Assembly: GCF_003255815.1 (NCBI RefSeq)
Contig: NC_037669.1
Span: 46,706,112-46,770,111, forward strand
DNA from: Theropithecus gelada
Lineage: Eukaryota > Chordata > Mammalia > Primates > Cercopithecidae
Direction: 5' to 3'
DNA: 64,000 nt
This document shows, one piece after another, positions 39,708-51,060 of the stretch. The translations under genes and the position numbers were made by a program. Below the pieces are notes generated by a model. The model was not told where the DNA came from. It saw only the letters and a program-made list of their open reading frames with translations, and made no database searches. The first letter of the stretch is position 1, and each line of letters starts with the position of its first letter.

Positions 39708-40053
39708 TTTCTTTTTTTCAGAGACAGGGTCTCACTGTGTCACCCCAGGCTGGAGTGCAGTGGTGCCATCACAGCTCACTGAAGCTTTGACATCCAGGCT
39801 CAAGTGATTCCCCTGCCTTAGCCTCCCAAGTAGCTGGGACTACAGGCACATACTGCCACACCTGGCTATTATTTAAAATTATTTTTTGTAGAGACAAAAA
39901 TTATTTTAAACAATATTTTTGTCTCTACAAAAAGTATATTTTTTTGTCTCTACAAAAGGCCTGTTACGTTGCCCAGGCTGGTCTTGAACTCCTGGGTGCA
40001 AGCCATCCTCCTGCCTCAGGCACCCAAGTAGCTGGGATCACAGGTGTGGGCCG
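39708..40053 (-). mobile_element. AluJ-like, antisense, with internal inverted duplication
   Basis: Old Alu in antisense, flanked by the target repeat GATCATTTC (39699-39707 and 40054-40062). Its middle contains a 19-bp inverted repeat and an extra copy of the linker at 39883-39956. Confidence 0.9.
39883..39956. repeat. Inverted and direct copies of the Alu linker
   Basis: TTTTGTAGAGACAAAAAT (39884-39901) and its exact reverse complement at 39915-39932 are separated by 13 nt. A third, direct copy of the second arm lies at about 39940-39956. Confidence 0.95.
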
Positions 40054-40399
40054 GATCATTTCGTTTATTTAGTCACCGAAGAGCATTCTATTGTGTGGAT
40101 GAACCTCATTTGTTTATCCATTTACCTATTGACAGACATCTTGATTGAGTCCAGTTTTTGAAAAATATGAATAAAGCTGCTATAAACATAGCAGTAGGTT
40201 TTTGTGTGGACATAAGTTTTCAATTCAGTTGGGTAAATACCTAGGAGTGTGATTGCTGGATCATATGGTAAGACTATGTTTAGCTTTGTAAAAACTGTGT
40301 CTTCCACAGTGACTGTACCATTTCGCATTCCCACCAGCAATGAGGGAGAATTTCTGTTGCTCCACATCCTTGCCAGCATTTGGTGTTTTTTTTTTTTTT

Positions 40400-41306
40400 T
40401 AATTAGCATACTGTTCTTGTTTTATAGCTGTAGCATTTCTCTCATTTCTAGAAAACTATTAATTAGAATTTTTGGTAAATTTCCTTTTGTTTCCTGCTGT
40501 AATGTTGGTTTCTTTAATTTCCTTCTCCATGTTTACTTTGTTTTCTGTCTCTCAAGCTGGGGCTTTCTGCAGATGTCTGGTCATCCTCAGCTCACCATTC
40601 ATCAGCAAGAGCTGATTGGATGCTCACAGGCTGGGCTTCACTTTTTGGTTAATTGCAAGCAAGAGCAGCTGTTTGACTGCGGGGGGACCACCGAAGGTTT
40701 CCTACTTGGTGGGGGAGTGGGGGAGTGGCCTCCTTCCTGCTGCCCTATGTTGGGTAGAGGAGGGGGCTGGGCTGGGGGGATTTAACCAGTAGGTGTCCAG
40801 ACTTTCAGAGAGTTACCCTTGTGTCCCCAAGCCTCTCCCATCTCCCATGTTCACTACATCCACAGAAGAATCTATAGTGTCCCGCTGGGGCTGGGGTGGC
40901 TCCTGCCTGGGTGTTGAACATGGGCAGGGGCAAGCAATGGGCTTTTTCGAGTAAATATTTCAACCACTCCCTCTGTGGTGTTTTGGGCTTCTCATCCCTT
41001 CCTTGTTGTTGCCATCAAGTCCTGAGCCTCCCAGGGTTTCTGCAGGGAAGACAAGCTCACTTCTTGTCTGCAGCGTTTGCCCTGGAGGACGAGGCTTTCC
41101 GACCCATTAAGTCAGATGTCCTATCTCTATTCTTCCACAGGCAGAAGGTTTCTATCCACTGACATTCCCATTTATACCTCCTATATCAATGTGGGTTTAC
41201 AATTTTAAAACATTTTAATTCCTTAGGCAGAAGCAGAGATAAACGTATATAGTCAGTCAATCCATCACCTTTAACCAAAATCTCTCATCATTTTATAATT
41301 ATAAAG
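40400..41306. other. Intergenic, unassigned
   Basis: The first part is T-rich and may continue LINE sequence; 40540-41170 is not recognised. No gene. Confidence 0.5.
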
Positions 41307-41319
41307 TTAGTGGATACAG

Positions 41320-41618
41320 GCCATGTGCAGTGTCTCACACCTGTAATCCCAGCAGTTCGGGAGGCCGAGGCAGGCCGATCATCTGAGGCCAGGAGTTCAA
41401 GACCAACCTGGCCAACATGGTGAAACCCCATCTCTACTAAAAATACAAAAATTAGCCAGGCATGGTAGGGTACCTGTAATCCCAGCTACTTGGGAGGCTG
41501 AGAAAAGAGAATCACTTGAACCTGGGAGGCAGACGTTGCAGTGAGTCAAGATTGAGCCACTGCACTCCAGCCTGGGCACAGAGCCAGACTCTGTCTCTAA
41601 ATAAATAAATAAATAAGA
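41320..41618 (+). mobile_element. Alu (AluS-like), sense
   Basis: GCCATGTGCAGTGTCTCACA to CTGGGCACAGAGCCAGACTC with an (AAAT)n tail. Perfect 13-bp target repeat TTAGTGGATACAG at 41307-41319 and 41619-41631. Confidence 0.95.
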
Positions 41619-41631
41619 TTAGTGGATACAG

Positions 41632-42335
41632 AAATATCTTAAACAACATAGACACATGCAAAACAAAACAAACAAACAAACACAAAAAATGACATTTCCT
41701 CAGCACCTTCTGCCACGTTCCCCTTCCCTAGATGCCACACATTAGCTGTTAGGAATGTGTCCTTTCTCTGTGAATGTGGACAGCTGCAGACTGAGGATGT
41801 GTGCCTACGTGTACATGTTCCCTGACTGTCCTTGTAGTCACGCTCTGTGTCTCGAAGAGCCCTCCTGGAAGGCACTTACCGCCCCACTGTGGCATGGGGG
41901 TGGTGGCGGGTGCTGGGCTGTGAGCTCCCTTAGCAGGGGGTTCGCCTCAGGTGCTGAGACAAGGTCAGCAGTGACTGAGCAAGATGGAGGCCTGTCCGGT
42001 TCTGCCTGGTGCAGGCTTCCCTCCCAGCCATCTTTGCTCTGAGCTCCCTGTTGGGCTGTCAGGTCTGCGCCAGAGAGGAGGGCTCCCTGCCCAGTGCTGC
42101 TTCCGCCTGTCCTTCCCCAGGTGTGACTCCAGGCCTCCTTCCTTGTCCTCGCTGTCTCAATGTCAGCTCCGTAGGAGCTCTGGACACACTCTTAGACTGA
42201 ACCCTGAGTTTTCTCAGGTCCCATTCACCAGGGATGCTTTTCTAAGCCAAAGGGCATACATCGGCCCCATCCTTTTTAAGAGCTGTGTGATATTTTATGG
42301 CAAGAATGTAGCGTAAGTTACATATAGTCTCTTGG
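41632..42335. other. Intergenic, nothing recognised
   Basis: No repeat beyond a short AAACA run near 41662. No gene. Confidence 0.6.
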
Positions 42336-42653
42336 GTTTTTGTTTATTTGTTTGTTTGTTTTTTGAGATAGGGTCGCACTCTGTCACTCAGGCTGGAGTG
42401 TAGTGGTGGGATCTCAGCTCACTGCAGCCTTGACCTCCTGGCCTCAAGCAGTCCTCCCACCTCAGCCTCCCTATGATTCCTATAGCTAGGATTACATGTG
42501 TGCACCACCATGCTTGGCTAATTTTTAAGTTTTTTGTAGAGATCAAGCCTCCCTATGTTGCCTAGGCTTGCTCAAACTCTTGGGCTCAAGCAACCTTCCT
42601 GCCTTGCCCCCACAAAGTGCTGGGATTATAGGTGTGAGCCAGTGTGCCTGGCC
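42336..42653 (-). mobile_element. AluJ-like, antisense
   Basis: Starts with a (TTTG)n tail, TTTTGAGATAGGGTCGCACT, ends GTGTGCCTGGCC. Substantially diverged, with a small internal rearrangement near 42470. Confidence 0.9.
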
Positions 42654-42714
42654 CACATGCTCTTGTTGATGGAATCTTAAGAAGTCTAATTTTTCCTGTG
42701 AAAAATCTTGTGAA

Positions 42715-42935
42715 AAAAAGCCATTTTAAACATGTGTTTCATGTTATTTTGTGTGTATTATTATAACATATATCATTACATATTATATAATACACATGTA
42801 ATACAGGTGAGATGTATGACTTAATATGTGTAACATATGATATAATAGATATCATGTTGTTATGTGTGTATCACATGTTGTATACATACAAATGTGTATA
42901 ACATATTAAATATATGTTTCATAAGTATTTCAACC
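42715..42935. repeat. AT-rich low-complexity stretch
   Basis: Dense TATA/ACATAT/TGTGTAT text without unit register. Confidence 0.8.
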
Positions 42936-44270
42936 CAACAGATTAGTTTCAAAACAAGGTATGCCTATGTTTATTTTCTCTGTCTGCCTCTCCCTCAGGA
43001 CCAGGTGCCTGGCTGACTTGGCACATTCTCTGGAGAACAGTGTGTGGAGCGGGATTGTGTGGGTGCTGAGGGCCTGCGGGCCCAGGCGGGGCCGTTCACA
43101 CAAAGGCAGACCAGATGATCACAGCCCATCCTGCCCTCCTTGAAGACCACCCTAAGGAGGCTGTGGTACATGCCACTGTCTGAGTTCTGTTGGAATTTCT
43201 ACATGAACCAGAGAATTAAAAAATAGACATTTAATTCTCCTCCAAGGTCTCTGTGGGATTGAGAGGTCCTTCTTGCACGTTGATTCTTAACGATGTTTCG
43301 CCTTCCTATTTTTGTCATGTCTCCCTTAAGTCAGTCGTGCAGTTTCTCCCTCTGGCCTCCTCCGACCCCTGTACTCTGAGTTCTCCTCTGAGGCTTGGAG
43401 CCCTCCTTCTCAGTGTTTTTTGGGGGCTCTGTTTTCCCAACCCACCCCTTCCAGCTGGGACAGTCTCCCTGGTCCCCCAAATACCGGAGAGGCCGGGCAT
43501 TGTTTTTAGCGCCCAGCACCCTCCCCTCCCCACCTTCAGTTCAGTGGGTGCCTTGTGGACACAGCTCTGACGCCATGTGGCGTCGTCTCCACAGGACACA
43601 GCATTATGTCTCAGTGCACATGGCCGATGACAAAAAATAAAATACACAGCAAGAGGCAAAGGTTGGGGAGACGCCACCCTCAGGACGGGGATAGAGGCAG
43701 AGGTCCCACCCCTAAGTGCTGGTGGGCCATGCCTCTGGGACCGGATGCCCCCTCAGCTGACAGTGCATCACAAGGACCAGAGCTGAGGACGATGCGGAGG
43801 TGCCTGGGGCCAAGGCTTGTTCCACTGGCAAGTGTGCCGGCCAATAGCTGTCTCACCAGCGGGCTGATTAGCAGCTCCCGGGCATGGCTACAGATTCTGC
43901 AGGAGAGGACATGAGGGGCCCACATGGGTGTCACCAGTGGGTGACCAGCTTAGGACCTCATGACTCATAAGTAGGTCCTTATGAGTCATGAGTATTCTCA
44001 CTGAGCCATGAGTATTCAGTATGCCGCTGGCTCATGCATATTTGGTGTGCCATGAATATTTCGTGCCTACTTGGCCCTTCTCTACCTTTATCTGTGTTCA
44101 GCCCCCATGTGCACCTCGTGTTCCCCAGCGCGGCTCACGGGCCACTCACTAGCTTGCTTGTTTGTGCGTCACTCTTGAAGTCCACCCACTGCCTTGTTTT
44201 CTTTCTTTCTCAAAATTGAGAAAGCCCATTTGGGATATTTGAATATATTTATTCTCAAACAACAGATAGC
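42935..44270. other. Intergenic, unique-looking, with one hairpin
   Basis: No repeat family recognised apart from the perfect inverted repeat at 43957-43992. Open frames on both strands lack similarity. Confidence 0.6.
43957..43992. promoter_or_regulatory. Perfect 15-bp hairpin carrying two AP-1 sites
   Basis: Arms CTCATGACTCATAAG (43957-43971) and CTTATGAGTCATGAG (43978-43992) are exact reverse complements around a 6-nt spacer. Each arm contains a consensus AP-1/TRE heptamer (TGACTCA at 43961-43967; TGAGTCA at 43982-43988). CATGAGTATTC follows twice, 20 bp apart (43987, 44007). Protein binding is inferred. Confidence 0.6.
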
Positions 44271-45500
44271 AAATATACATGGCAGTCAATCTTCTTTAAA
44301 ATAATTTTATAAAATTATGTCATATACTGCTCACATCGAAGTGTGTATAAAATATATTTATATAGTTTTAGAATCATAACAAAACAAATACCTGTGCCCC
44401 CTCTCAGGTTAAAAAAGGTGACACTAGTGTTCCCCTAAGGCAGCCCCTCGGCCCTCCCCTTCCTCCCCTATCATGGCTCCCTCTTCTGTAGTGTGTTGCT
44501 AAACATGTATTGGCTTCTAGTGACAGTTCCATCCCTAAACAGCGTGCTGTTTGGCTTCTGCGTTTCCGAGTTGAAAGGAATGTAATCACACCACACACAT
44601 TTTCTGGGATCTGCTTCTCTTGCTCAACATCATGTTTTTGAGGTTGATTGGGGTTGCAGGGATTCCTTTGGGCAACCAGCTGCACATGCTTGCCTAGGAT
44701 TGAGGGGTTTCCCAGGACACGGGGCATTCAGTGTGGACACCAGGAGAATTCTGGGACAGGCCCGACTCATTTCGCTGCTGTAGAAGGTCCCGTGGTGTGA
44801 GCCTGCCACAACTCGTGTCTGTGGATGTTCGGGCTGCTTTCATCATCAAGCCATTTGAACAGGGCTGCTGCGTGCAACATTCCTGAATGTGCCTCTGGGT
44901 GCTAGGAGGTCAGGTGGGTGCGTGCAGACACCTCCAGATAACAGCATGCTGTTCTCCCAAGGGACTGCAGCCATTCACCTGTCCTGGTGGAGGAGGAGCA
45001 CGGCCATTCCTCCAAATCCCCGCTGACACAGAGTGTGGTCCAGTTTCTAATTCTTCCCCATTTGGTGGGTGAGAAGTCAATCTCACATGATTGTCATTCA
45101 GATACCCAAGGTTACTAACAAGGTTTATTGGCCATTTTGATTTTCTTCATAAGGAATAACTGTTCCTGTCTTTCGATCACAGTCTCCTTACTATTGGCGT
45201 CCTTTATATATTCTGGATATTAATCCTTTGCAGTTACATGTGTTACAAATATCTCCTTGCAGCTTGTCATTTGTGATTTCATTTTTTATGGGGCTTTTGG
45301 TGAACAGAAATTCTTTATTTTAATGGAACTGATTTTGTCTCTTCCTTTGTTTCTGCTCATTCAAGGGCTCTCTCAAGACATTCTCTCATGTTGTGTTCTG
45401 GAGGTTTCATAGTTTTGCCTTCGGTCCATTTTGGTTGATCATTGTGTAGGGTGTGAGGAAGGGGTCCAGCTTTAACTTGGCTCTCATGGGATCACCGATG
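44270..45500 (-). mobile_element. Old L1 LINE, antisense
   Basis: Antisense L1 phrases late in the block are clear: TTTATATATTCTGGATATTA, CTTTGCAGTTACATGTGTTA, TAGTTTTGCCTTCGGTCCAT, TGTAGGGTGTGAGGAAGGGG. The earlier part is more decayed. Confidence 0.6.
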
Positions 45501-46725
45501 AACAACACTGTTTTTTGCACTGGTTTTGCACCATTCATATTCTGGTTCCCACGGCCGTTCAGGGTTGTCTCTGGGATCTCTTCTGTTCTCTGTGAATGAC
45601 TTTCCCTCTGCAGCCTGGTGCCTGCTCGGCAGACACCTCCAAGAGTTGCCTTTGGGAGGGGGCACCTTTCTCCTTGGTACCAAGGGCAAGGAGTGGTGTC
45701 CAAGCCTCTCTGTCCCCATGCAGTCTGGGCTGGGGAGACATGGGGAACGGTGTCCAGGGGCAGGACTGGGAGCAGGCCTTGAAGGCCATAGTGAGGGTGT
45801 GGACTTGACAACGGGTACAGAGAAGCAGTGGATGCCCTTTAGTTGGGGAACGTATGACAGATACATGGATGACATATATGATAGGTAGGTATATGCACAC
45901 ATAAGTGTGAGTGTGTTTGCACCTGGCTGTAGGTATAGATCTTACAGAAGCCATTTGGTGGCACAGAGGTCAGTGTGGGCCAGAGTGATGGCAAGTGTCA
46001 GGGGCTACCTGTCAAGGGGATGGCCAGCCTGTGGGCCTCCATGCGTGGTTCACTCCCAGCTTTACCTGTGCTCACTGAGCCCCACCATCTGACACACCAT
46101 GTCATAGCTCGATTAGGTCCATGACTCCTCCTCCCCGAGTGTGACTGACACATGCACAGTCAGTGGTGAGCACTCACCGAATGAGTGGATGAATGAGCAG
46201 GTGAGTGGTGGGTCCCATACAGGGATGGGCACTGAGAGGACCAAGAGTTTGAAGGAGAGAAAAATGGGTAATGCCAGCGCCAAGCTGTCCTCTGATGCAA
46301 CTCAGGGAAACCCATCAGAGCACTCCTTTATGTGGCCACAGCCTTTCAGGGCTCCAGAAGCATCACACACCCTTGTTCCCATCTTGACTTCCCTGCCTCC
46401 TTTCATGGAAGACAGCTCAGCTGTAGTCCAGTTTGATGTCCAGGGGGCAGCATGAGTTTCCCAAGGCCCCACAGTGGATCCGTGGACCAACTGGAGCCCC
46501 CAACACCAGCACATCCTGGACAGAGGACGTCCCGCGTGCAGGCCTGGCCCAGCACCCACTGACCTGTCTTTCCTCATCCCAGCCATGGAGCATCCATTTA
46601 ATACCTTGATGTCTCTTTCTGAAGAGCTGTTGCTTGGCAATGGTTGCTAGGGAAGATTCATCATTAACTAAGAGTCAGGGCTCTTGATCGGAGGCCTTCA
46701 GGAACACTGTGAGCCTGCAGGATGT
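45500..46725. other. Intergenic, nothing recognised
   Basis: Includes a short TG/TA-rich run near 45850-45920. No gene or repeat family recognised. Confidence 0.6.
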
Positions 46726-47245
46726 GGTGGGCAGAATCCTGAGATGGCCCGGAGATTCCTGCCCCAGGGGCACACGGCCCGTGTGATCCATCCACTAGAG
46801 CTTGGGTAGGACCTGTCAATAGGATGGGACAGCTGCTCCCTTGATGAGGTCACATTCAGTGGCCAAGGTGATGGATAGTCTAACGGAATCAGGCAGTATT
46901 AGATTAGATTCATCAGTCCAGGGAGAGGAGCTCCTGCTGGCTGCTGATAGGCAAGTGCCACATTACTAGAGGGCCGTGTGCCAGGACTGGCGGGCACTGT
47001 CCATGAGTTGGGAGTGGCCCCCCTCACCAGCAGGAAGACAGGACGTCAGTGCCACCACTGCAAGGAACTGAGTACTGCCAATACCCAGCAAGCTCACGGA
47101 AGGGCCCAGGAGCCTCAGCTGAGATCCATGCCCTAGTGACCTGGAGATCCAGCCTGAAGACACCTGTGCCGAACCCCGGCCTGCATGGGCAAGGCTTTAA
47201 GTCACTTCCTTTTGTGGTAACTTGCTGTGTAGCATAGAAAACAAA
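46725..47245 (+). mobile_element. MLT1/MaLR-like LTR, sense
   Basis: GGGCAGAATCCTGAGATGGC at the start, then GAGCTTGGGTAGGACCTGTC, AAGGAACTGAGTACTGCCAA and a 3' end like CTTTTGTGGTAACTTGCTGT. Order agrees with an old MaLR-type LTR; no internal retroviral genes nearby. Confidence 0.55.
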
Positions 47246-48180
47246 TACACAGGCCTGGGCATAGGGAGAGGAGTCTGCTTTTAGGAGCAGCCTTGGTGCT
47301 GAATTTGGCTGCTGGGACCAAGAAGGAGAAGAAAACAGGAGCCCAGAAGGATTGGGCCATGGCCCTGTGCCCAATGTCTCACACACAGGTTCTCAGAAGG
47401 TCTCTGCAAGGCGGGAGTTCTTGTCCCCCTTCACATATGGGCCCTGGTGGGCCCTCACACATCCAGGGGGAGATGAGGGTGGGACCTGAGCCAGAGGGAC
47501 CCCAGTTGCTGCGGGGATACCCACAGAGGTCGGTCTGTGAATAGAGTTTTCACAGGCCACGGGACTGACACTTCTATGCACTGTTGGGAGGCTGACGGCC
47601 CCGGTGCCCCCACCCACATCCCACCATGCCTGGGGAAGTACAGCTTCCTAACCACTCCTGCCCAGGCTTCCTCAGTGGAGCTTCCTGGGGTGCTCCTGGT
47701 TCTCGTGTTCGGTGTAGCTCTCACCAGGGAAGAGGATCTCCAGCTCTTCTGTTGGTCCCTCCGGCTTCTAGGGGCTCAGCCTGGAGTCCCATGGCTTTAG
47801 GCCTCTCTCCACAGGGTGTCAGCAGGCTTGGCCACCTGCCTCCTCGCCCCACGTGGCCTCTGAATGTGGGATAATGGGGTGGCCACTTCAGGTTGAGGCC
47901 AGCTGCCCCTGGAGCCCTCGGTGCAATGTCAGAGCCTCTTGGTCCTGGAAAGCTGTGGTGCCACCCTCCGAGAGAGGGTGTCCTGGGCTCTCAGAGGATA
48001 AGCATCTCAAAGATCCTCGAGCAGCCCAGGAGAGCAGCAGGTAGAGCACGTGGAGGTGAAGGGGTCCCATCCCACCCATGTGGGTCCCCAGCTCACACTG
48101 CCCGCCTGCCAGCGTGATCCGCAGCGAGAGGCCTACCAGCAGGTGAGAAAGGGGATGCAGACGAGGGGGATCATCCCGGG
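47245..48180. other. Intergenic, nothing recognised
   Basis: GC-rich, no recognisable feature. Confidence 0.6.
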
Positions 48181-48740
48181 AAGCTGCAGAGACGAAAATA
48201 GAGAATCAGGTATCACAGTGTAAGAAGTAATATTGTTACAGTGCGTGACACAAGATCTAGAAACAAGAGAGTCACAGAAACCTAACAAAGATGAGAACTT
48301 TATAATGTAAATGTAATAAGATATAGGAAAATGAGATGCAGGATAAGGAGATAAAAGGCGAGAAACCAACGAGCTGCCAAGCAGAAGGCTGGAAACACAA
48401 AGGAGCGAACATTAAGAACAAGGGCGAAGCTCATTGCCACGAGGTAATTTTTTAAGTAGATGAAACCATAGGTCAAAAATGAGAATTAAGGGCTAGGGAG
48501 TTATGGGTAAAAATGAATGTAACAACCAAAGAGAAAGTATAATCACAGAGCAACATTTTAAACGATTCTCTCCTGTCCAAAAACGCACAAGTTACCCAAA
48601 CTCCTTCCAAGTAAACAGGACCAGAAAGGAGAGAGGAAGGGGAGAGGGAGAGGCAGAAGGCAGGGAAGGTCAAGTTAACATACAAATCAATACAGTAACA
48701 CGAGGGTCACCAACTGAACAGTTACTAGTAAAATCCCAGT
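48180..48740. other. A/G-skewed block of unknown origin
   Basis: About 560 bp with a strong excess of A over T on the + strand, sharply different from GC-rich flanks. No family recognised; it could be the interior of an old retroelement. Confidence 0.4.
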
Positions 48741-50910
48741 TTCTTTCTTCAAAAAGCACAGACCCCATCCCCAAAGAGGAAACTTCTGTGGATAACCAGA
48801 CCCCTCTGGCCAGAGGGGGCTCCAGGAGCTGCCACTGGTCCTCCAGTGCGGGCTGAGGGTGTCCCGAGCCCTGTAGCTGGCTCCTGAGCTCACAGCCTGT
48901 TGTGGATCACCTGCACGCTGGCCCTGGCTGGTCTTGGTCTAGTGCACAGGGACCCTGGCGTGGCTGTCCACGTCTTCCTGGTTCCCACGCCGTCCCACAC
49001 TACCTGCCACTGCTCTGCCATCCTCCAGCCTTGCTGCTCAGAACCCTGTAGCCCTGCCACTGCCAACCCCCAAGCATGGAGGTGGCAGAAGTGCCCCCCC
49101 CCCGCCACAACCACCCCCAGGCTGTCCTGGTTACGGAGGGCAGAGGCTCTCAGACCTGAGCCTGCATAGAGCCTCAGGTCTGGGCTTGCTCCAGGGCAAG
49201 GCCCTGGTGCATGGGGCTGGGTAACTCCAACAAGCCCCCAGGTGACAAGCATGCCACCAGCTAGGACCACACTTTGAGTACTTTGGGAGTTGCTACTGAG
49301 GAAAGAAAACCTTAAAACCAACTTCTAGGTGAGCCGGCTCCCACACAGCTTTGGCCGCGAGTCCCTGGCCCTGCCACACCATGGGACCCTCATCCTCACC
49401 ATGAGAATTCCCTCAGCTGAGTCAAGGACTCTCACATGCCCACTCCTGCCCCAGCCCCCAGACAGAACGAGCCAGTCAGGGGTGCAGATAACTGCCCCCA
49501 CGGCCCCTCTCATCCACAGGGAAGACAGACACTGCCTTCCAGAAGGGACCCTGGCTGGTCCCTTACTGACTCAAAAGACCTGGAAAATTGTTTCCTCAAA
49601 GGAAAGACCCATCCTGGTTCTGCACCTATAAAGGCACGGCCTGCTTATAGCCAAGCTTGGAGAATTGGGAATGCCTGGGTTCCATCACTGCACAGCAAAT
49701 CCTCCACCTCCACGTAGTGACACCAACTTGAGCCATTTTATTGCACTCACAGTTGCTGTGGCTACAGTTTGGAGAGGGCAAGGCAGGTGATGGCTGGCTT
49801 GTACTCCAGGCCCAGCTGGGAAGACTCCGAGGCTGGGGGAGACAAGATGGGAGGTGAGTGGGGGCTCCTTTGCTTACAAATCTGGTGCCAGGGCTGGGAG
49901 AACTGGAAGGCTAAGACTGGTGACTCGTGAATGGCCTTGGGGTGGTGGAGCCTCAGCTGCAGTGCTCCAGGGAATGAGAACAGGTAGTGTGGCTGTCCTG
50001 ACCTCACCATGGCATCACACAGCACCACTTCCAGCACTTTCTGCCGGCTGCAAGCAAGGCTCCATCCTGCCCACATCCAAAGGGCAGGACGGGAGGATGG
50101 GAAGGCCACCCTGCAGAAGGGTGTCAAATGGAAAGTGTCATCGCAGTTGTCTCTGGAGAATTCCATCTGTACAGGTCCCTGCTGAGATGCTCAGAGAGCT
50201 TGGAGAACCATCGAGGGAGTTGCAGTCATCCTGAGAAGGGACAATTAAGTTGGGGCTTGGAGGATGAAGGGGTCATCCTGGCAAGGGGTGAAGGCAGTGA
50301 GTAGAGGAAGTGCAGATGGGGTAGACTGTGGGGTGAGGACCAGGTGGCCCTGCAACAGTGGAGGCATCAGAAAGGGGTAGACTATGCAACCTGGCAGGCC
50401 GGGGCGAGGAGGGGGAGGGAAAGCCTCATGAGGCTCCGGAGTAGAGACATGCCATGAGCTGAAGCAGGAAATATGTTGTAAAAGAGTGGCTGCCAGGAGA
50501 TCTGCTTTGACGCCCTTTCAATAGGCCAGACAAGAGAAGATGGTGGCAGGGACAGGGTGGGGCAGGTGGCAGCTGTGCAGAGGGAGAAGAATGAGTGATT
50601 CAAGAGAGAGGGGCCGAGCCAACAGAGCTCTGGCTGAAATGGGCCTGGGGTGCAGGAGGGGCATGGTCACATGATGCCCAGGTATAATTGGGGGTGCAGG
50701 GGTGCCACTTAGAGCCCAGGCATTGGTGCCACTTGTGGGCAGAGCGCCTGGGGCAGCAGCGTGTCCCTTGCCACTCCAGCAGATGTGGGTGTCGTCCAGA
50801 GGGGTCTGCTCCTTAGACAGCCAGCCACCCCAGAGTCCCTGCGCAGCCCCATGGAGGCTGAGTTGGTGCTTGTCCTCCAAGGGGGTTTCAAGCATGGTGG
50901 CTGGTGTGAG
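48740..50910. other. Intergenic, nothing recognised
   Basis: GC-rich. A C run near 49097-49107 is the only simple repeat noted. Confidence 0.6.
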
Positions 50911-51060
50911 ACAGGCCCAATTTCAGCCCTGGCTCCACTCTTCACTAGCTGGAGACCTCAGGCAAGTCGCCTTGGCTCTTTAGGCCTTGGTTTTCTCATC
51001 TGTAAAAGGCAGTGCGGGTATGTGCCTTGCAGGGGTGTTGGCAGGATTAGTTAGTGCTGT
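50910..51060 (+). repeat. MIR SINE
   Basis: AGCTGGAGACCTCAGGCAAG, then TTTTCTCATCTGTAAAAGGC, a clear MIR 3' half. Confidence 0.8.

Larger units (their letters stand above)
39260..40400 (-). mobile_element. Second L1M-type LINE 3' end, antisense, split by an AluJ
   Basis: A new L1 3' end begins here (AGAGAAATTGAGCAGATTGT) and runs to CATCCTTGCCAGCATTTGGT near 40365. The AluJ at 39708-40053 interrupts it, and the L1 sequence resumes with the duplicated GATCATTTC. Two antisense L1 3' ends thus lie head to tail. Confidence 0.8.
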
